From contig CACRXP010000008.1 of the NCBI GenBank assembly GCA_902702965.1, positions 2,029,189 through 2,093,188 of the forward strand: 64,000 nucleotides of DNA, in the 5' to 3' direction. Position numbers and translations under genes: made by a program. Each line of letters begins with the position of its first letter. Within the stretch, counting starts at the first letter, position 1. The DNA comes from Spirometra erinaceieuropaei (lineage: Eukaryota > Platyhelminthes > Cestoda > Diphyllobothriidea > Diphyllobothriidae). Of the stretch, positions 58,650-64,000 are shown in pieces. The notes beneath the pieces are model-generated. The model did no database searches, was not told the origin of the DNA, and saw nothing but the letters and a program-made list of their open reading frames with translations.

Positions 58650-60250
58650 TCACATCATAATCTCAGGAAACTATAGCCACGCCAAGACGCCAACCTTTGA
58701 TTACGCTTCCTTTCAACTGCCTGCGTGTACTACACTGAGCGAAAATGACCACATAAGTACAGTAGATGTGGTGACTCATGAAATGTGAACCGAAATTCTG
58801 AAATGCCTTGTTGACTCGAAAAGATTGCTTAAGTAGAGTTAGTATATTAATCATCGTGCAGCAAAATCCCACAATAATTCAGTTACTTCAGGATGCCGAT
58901 TTTTAAGTGAACTTCTTTTCGGCTGCCCTTAAAAACGACATTCTGTAAGAAATGGCTACATAAATAATGCGAAATTTATCTCATTAATTTTCGATGACCT
59001 TATAAATAGAAATATATTCCATTGAAAATATCCACACAGATATTCATATTTACTCAGTTGGTAGAAAATTGCGCCTTCTTTAAATGTTGTGCTTAAAAGA
59101 GAGGTATAATTTAGTTTTCAAAAAGTTAATTATGAGATTTTTTAAGACCATTTGTAGTCAAATGCCCGTTCATTAAATATATATTTCTGCACTTACGAAT
59201 GTAGCTTTTAAAGTGTACAAAAAAGCTAAAATCAACTAGTAAGTTTTGCGAACCCTATATAATCTCGTTTTATTACTATATAAAGATGTGTGATTTTCCG
59301 TACACGGAAAATATACAGCTTGTAGTCCGGAAACCCTGAATGCAAAGATAACGGCAGGTTGGGTTCAAACTAACTTCAGGAATTGGAAAAGCTTTTCAAA
59401 ATCGAATTATATCATTCCTTTAAGTATGAAATCTGGGGACGTAATTTTGTACTAAATGAGTAAAAATAAGTATCTTTATGCATACTTTCTATGAAATGTA
59501 TTTGCGTTTATGAGGACTTCGAAAATCAATGAGAAAAAGTCATACTACTTAGGTAGTTATTTCTTACAGAACGGAAATTTTGCAGGCGGCTGGAAAGAAG
59601 TTCGTTCAAAAACCAGCGTCTTGAGGTAACTCGTTTGTTAATGGATTATGTTGCACTGGAATTTATATTGCAACCCTACTTGAGTAACATTTTCGAGTCG
59701 AAAACGCATTTCAGAATTTCGGTTCACATTTCACGAATCAGCAAATCTACTGTAGTATGCATTTTCATGTTGGTTTCGGTACACTTATAAACTCGCATGT
59801 GCATTATAGAAAACGCGCATATAAATATCCTTTTTTGCACTCATCTGGTGGCAAATTACGCTTTTTAAATTTTTATTTCCACAAGCCCTTTTTTCACTTT
59901 TTTAAAAAGCTCACAACTTTGAGATTCTTTTGAGTATGCAATATTCTTTTAAATATCATCACATCTCTCCGTTTGCCAATGCCCCTCACAAAGTATAAAA
60001 CATAATTCGTATACACTGCAAAATGTTCTGAATCCTGAGATGATATCTTCTTAATAGCACAGAGCTATGTATGGTTTTTCTTTCACAGAATGTGTACAGC
60101 ATGTAGACTAAACATCCCAGTCGCAAATGTAATAGCAGGTCGAAATCAAAATTATTTAAGAAGTGAAGAACTTTTAAAAAGCTAAATATACTAAAAATTT
60201 AGTTTTAGTTCCTTTTCTGGACTGTTATCTAAAATTTAAGTCTATAGCCT
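58650..60250. repeat. Cluster of family X copies, inverted and tandem
   Basis: 58716-58860 read on the minus strand matches 59689-59775 on plus: both contain GCATTTCAGAATTTCGGTTC followed by ACATTTCA. A long plus copy runs 58840-59800 (CATCGTGCAGCA, ATTGCGCCTTCTTTAA, TTTTTTAAGACCATTTGTAG, CTGGAAAGAAGTTCG). A further partial plus copy occupies about 59815-60200 (TTTTTTGCACTCATCTGGTG, AATGTGTACAGCATGTAG). No transposase was seen. Confidence 0.6.
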
Positions 60251-63004
60251 TCTCGCTACCTTTAGTAGAAGAGGTTTAACAGGAAGTCCTCACTGCGATT
60301 TCGATATTTGTTTTTCATGGACAGATGGCTCTAGGTAGGAAGGAGGTGGAATAACATGGAACTCCACCAAGTCTTCTAAATTCCCAAAACATATCACTAT
60401 GTTTAATATAAGCAGACTTCCCACTGACTGCGGGACGAAAACGAATGACAATGATCGTCAGAATGGGATTTTAAAACGCAAACTGAAAGCTCTATGTCCT
60501 ACATTTGAGTCGTTCACGCTAACAAGGCTTTTGTCACTGTATTGACTTTAGGACTTTCCGGTATTCGCGACTGCAGAGCAGCGCCTAAACCTAGGTAGAC
60601 AGTAGGACCAATTCAAATTTATGTTCAGTAGGATACGTAGGCAGACCCGAAGCGCGATCTTCGCTTTTCATCATACTGTTACAACAATTCCTCTTTTGTT
60701 TAAGTGAAATTTCGATAAATATAAGGTAACACAAGGCATACAGTGTTCATTTACTCGCATATACTTCAGTGAGCAATAGCAAATATACCGTGGAGTACAC
60801 AATAACCACCGAGGGGCTACCGCTGAAACAACGAATCAAATTTCCCATTCATAAGTCGTTACAATATGCACAATAGGTCTACCAGTCTGAAACACCTGGA
60901 AGTCTATAATTATAGCCTGTAATTTACAGCAGTCTGCAGGTAGCATGAAGGAGTGGCAATTTTCTATGCCCAAATTAAAGTACAGTCGGTTAAAATTAGT
61001 ATTAGGCTGTTTGCAAAATCTATAGGCTATGCAACCAATCCGCACCTCGTATAAGGTCATTACGCAGAGATTGGCGGCACTGTTCTAAGCTTGGATAAAA
61101 GGTAATAAATGCAGCTCCATCATGAATACTTTATGGGCAGAATATTGACGTCCGGCATAGCGTTACAAACACTTACTATAATGGAAATCTACAATTTCTG
61201 AAATGAGGCATGCGCAAGCACACATAAATACTGAGAAGAAATGGTGCATGCACTAAAACCCTAAGATTTCCAGTTTTTACAGAGGATTCTGAGGTAGATG
61301 TCCATTTAATGAGAAGTGACAGATTCTTTTGGACACCAAGATAATTTTGCTAGTGGACGCTGGTTACGTCTCGTGTCTCATGTTTCTCCCGAGGACACTA
61401 GTACTGGTTGTGTGCGTAAATAAATATAAAGGCTATTTTACTTATCATGCACCTGAACAAAATTCATTCACCGGGGGCAGTTCTGCCCGTTTCGGTCTCA
61501 ATATTTTCCTGTGCTTCCATGAGGCTGTATGGCAATGTAAAATCAGAGATAGTCAAGCGATGAAATCAGTCTATTTTCCGATACTTTTGTCTTGATAAGG
61601 GTGATTTTCCTAATGTTGAGGGAAAACAAAACATCTGAGCTAACATGCATACCTTTTAATAGTTTTACTTTTGGGCAAATTCATACATGTTTCTGCAAAA
61701 ACCTTAAAGAAATCGTGTGCATTGGCAGTCTAGGTGCGGTTTCACAGGGCTTACCAAACAGATTGACTCGCAGACCTTCCGGTTTTTTTTTGTTTACCGT
61801 CTAGTTAACTTTTTCCACAAAGACTAAACACTTCCAGTAACCGAACTTTGAAAAACAGCCTGTAATGCTCCCTTCGCAACGCCGCTATCGTATGTAGACA
61901 CGCTTATTGTGGTTATGCAATTTGCGAGATTTTAAAGTTAAACGGGGATCTTCAACCTGTTAGTGCCTGTCTCATTTTTACGTAGTTAACTTCCGGAGAG
62001 TAAGTTTGATCCGATTAGTGAATCGGGTAAAAGTTCACTTTCGAAAAAAACTTTCGAGTGCACATTGCATTTTAATTTTCCCTTCACATATACAAACTAT
62101 AGACAGTCTAACCTGTCTGGGAATATTAAGATCTATTGTTCACTCTTCTAAATATTCAGAAATGCGTACTCAACCACGTCCCCCTGAGGAGTCATAAAGG
62201 ATTGTGAGTATTTTAGCGTGCTGTATATTTTGTGAGCAGCGTTAGTACTGCGTCACAGTTCATGCGTGCCGCCCCCAATAGCGCTTATCATTATACATGT
62301 GATTAAAACCAAACGATCGCTATTTGTAAAATTAATATTTCAAGAGGCGTCATTTTCGCATGTTCAATATGAAGATGCTGTCTTAAGCGTTCTTTCTAAA
62401 AATGTGGTTGACTAAACTCAGGCGTCCCAGACCAACTGAAAGTCTTTGCTGCTTAAGTGGAGATTTTTCCGAGTATGACAAGTAAACTTGACTGAAAACT
62501 TGTCATATTAACGTTCAGAAACTTACCATGGACAGTGTTTGATGCCAGACCTCACTACCACCTTAGTTGCATGAGAATTTCTATTGGATAACGGAGTCTC
62601 TTATTTCGACATTTCTCAAGAGCTTCGGTCCATAGTGTTTTATGTGATGCCGTGGGTTGCGATCCATCGAAAAACTGCTTGCAATAGAAGTCCTTACTTT
62701 TACAAAAGGAATCCATTTTTGTTTTTCAGACATGTTTGCAAAGCAGTATTATTTCTCTGACTTAATGGTTTCGTCCATGAGTTTGGCAACAATTGTTTAA
62801 CACTACCGTAAAACGTGACTTCAGGGCACCCAGATGACAGATAGGCTGGAAAGTTCGTCAAATTTTGGCTTTAAAATGCCTCGAGCTACAGTGTAAAGAG
62901 GTTCGAATAAAGAAATCACCCTGCTTGTTGGTCGATACTCTGATTAAATAGTCCTATAACATCAAGTAATAAACTGGTGATATTGCTTGTGAAACCGACT
63001 ATAT
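60251..63004. other. Intergenic, no gene seen
   Basis: Frames up to 88 codons (61329-61595, +) without recognisable domains. Confidence 0.45.
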
Positions 63005-63660
63005 AAATTCTCCTCTTTTATATTACACTGTTTGCAATGTTAAGGACTTTTGTCGTCGTTTTAACCCCAAATGAAGAACTTATTGAAAAAAATTGGACGA
63101 AAATAATTAGAAATGCATTTTTCCTTACGTCGCATGGGAACAATCAAATGTCCGTTAGTAATTTAAAATTTCCAGGGAGAAGAAGAACCACATTTGTTCG
63201 ACTAACCGTCATATGGACCCCTAAATCTTAGGTTGACTAATAAATACCATCCTTACTGCATGCGCCGCTTGACAAAATGTGTATTCTGGCGCATTTTTTC
63301 GGCAAAAATGCAATTTTGTACACAGTGGAATTGCTTTTGTACACAAAGGGCGCACGAAAGAATATTTGTATGCAAGGCTGCGTCCACATTTCTTTGAATT
63401 TATTGTGGTATAGAAAATCGATTAAAAATGCAAATTACGTCAACGGTCTTTTTGATAAACGCGGTTTTTGCAGGCGCCGGAAAGGAACTCATTCGAAATC
63501 TGACATCGTAATGTGACAGAAATATCCTGGGATTGGGATCCACGATAATCAACATTGCAAGCCAACCTAAGCATCTCTTTCTAATAGGAAACTTGCCTCA
63601 GAATTTTAGGTAACGCATGATAAATGTCGCTGCGACCAGCAGAAATTGCGATAATTACCT
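63005..63660 (+). repeat. AT-rich dispersed repeat family X, diverged copy
   Basis: GGTTTTTGCAGGCGCCGGAAAGGAACTCATTCG near 63462-63494 corresponds to TTTTGCAGGCGGCTGGAAAG in the 59 kb copy. GGAAACTTGCCTCAGAATTT near 63587 corresponds to the terminal landmark. Frames of 64 and 79 codons here are within the repeat. Confidence 0.5.
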
Positions 63661-64000
63661 GTGCTTCGGATAAAATCTATTCCTAACTCTGAATATTGAC
63701 AGCGTTTTCCCAATCAAATCATTAACCTCTGTCATTTGGTTGTCTCGCATTCTCATTTATATATCGTGACATCAAAATTTCCTGATTAGAGTTCAGTTTA
63801 AGGAATTACAAAGAATCCGGATGATGGGACGTTTCACTAAACCATACTATTTTAAAAACAGTTGCGGAAGCTCTAATAATAGATGACATCACAATAGATC
63901 TGGTGGTTCTTGCTGCTCCCTTATCGTTTTATCAGCCGTCCGTTCGCGGCTGCCTTCATGCTCTGTCAGAAAAATAGGCAGCGATCCGCAGACTAAATAC
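63661..64000. other. Window end, no gene seen
   Basis: Nothing recognisable. Confidence 0.5.

Noticed and set aside
1..64000. CRISPR array, bacterial operon or prophage
   Set aside because: No regularly spaced repeats, no Shine-Dalgarno-led gene clusters; introns and metazoan gene families show a eukaryotic nuclear origin.

Overview
This is nuclear DNA of a flatworm, most likely a cestode; that is an inference. The window holds two spliced innexin genes, many retroelement remnants of types common in platyhelminth genomes (an RTE-like non-LTR element with C-terminal zinc-finger-like motifs, Penelope-like elements with GIY-YIG endonuclease ends and hammerhead-ribozyme-like repeats, and a tRNA-derived SINE), large AT-rich spacers and introns with GT/AG borders. 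Nothing bacterial, viral or organellar was seen. Most short open frames in the window are chance or transposon debris.

Host genes, all on the + strand. (1) An innexin in two exons, 5970..6285 and 11706..12697, 435 residues, with a 5.4 kb intron invaded by SINEs. (2) A second innexin in two exons, 19784..20099 and 20669..21690, 445 residues, with a 569 bp intron. The two have exactly equivalent exon structure and are a tandem duplicate pair of gap-junction subunits. (3) A secreted, acidic, cysteine-free, granin-like or prohormone-like protein in two exons, 48335..49216 and 49346..49402, 312 residues, of no family I recognise.

Mobile layer. 0.7-4.1 kb: SINE copies and a decayed RTE-like element. 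10.4-11.0 kb: two SINE copies in opposite orientation inside innexin intron 1. 14.4, 27.1, 32.0, 32.6, 34.2 and 45.9 kb: copies of repeats whose core matches the hammerhead ribozyme layout (CUGANGA, stem II, GAAA, GUC), some in inverted pairs. 26.4-28.7 kb: two degenerate TTAGGG-like blocks in opposite orientation. 35.3 kb: a transposase-like remnant. 39.6-40.9 kb and 44.3-44.7 kb: two different dead Penelope-like elements. An AT-rich family of about 0.9 kb, called family X here, occurs near 22.7, 28.9, 41.0, 58.7-60.2 and 63.0 kb. 54.1-54.8 kb carries a recent direct duplication of about 130 bp.

The rest, notably 14.5-19.7, 46.4-48.3, 49.4-54.0, 54.8-58.6 and 60.3-63.0 kb, shows no gene I can support. 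All coordinates for decayed repeats are by eye and approximate.
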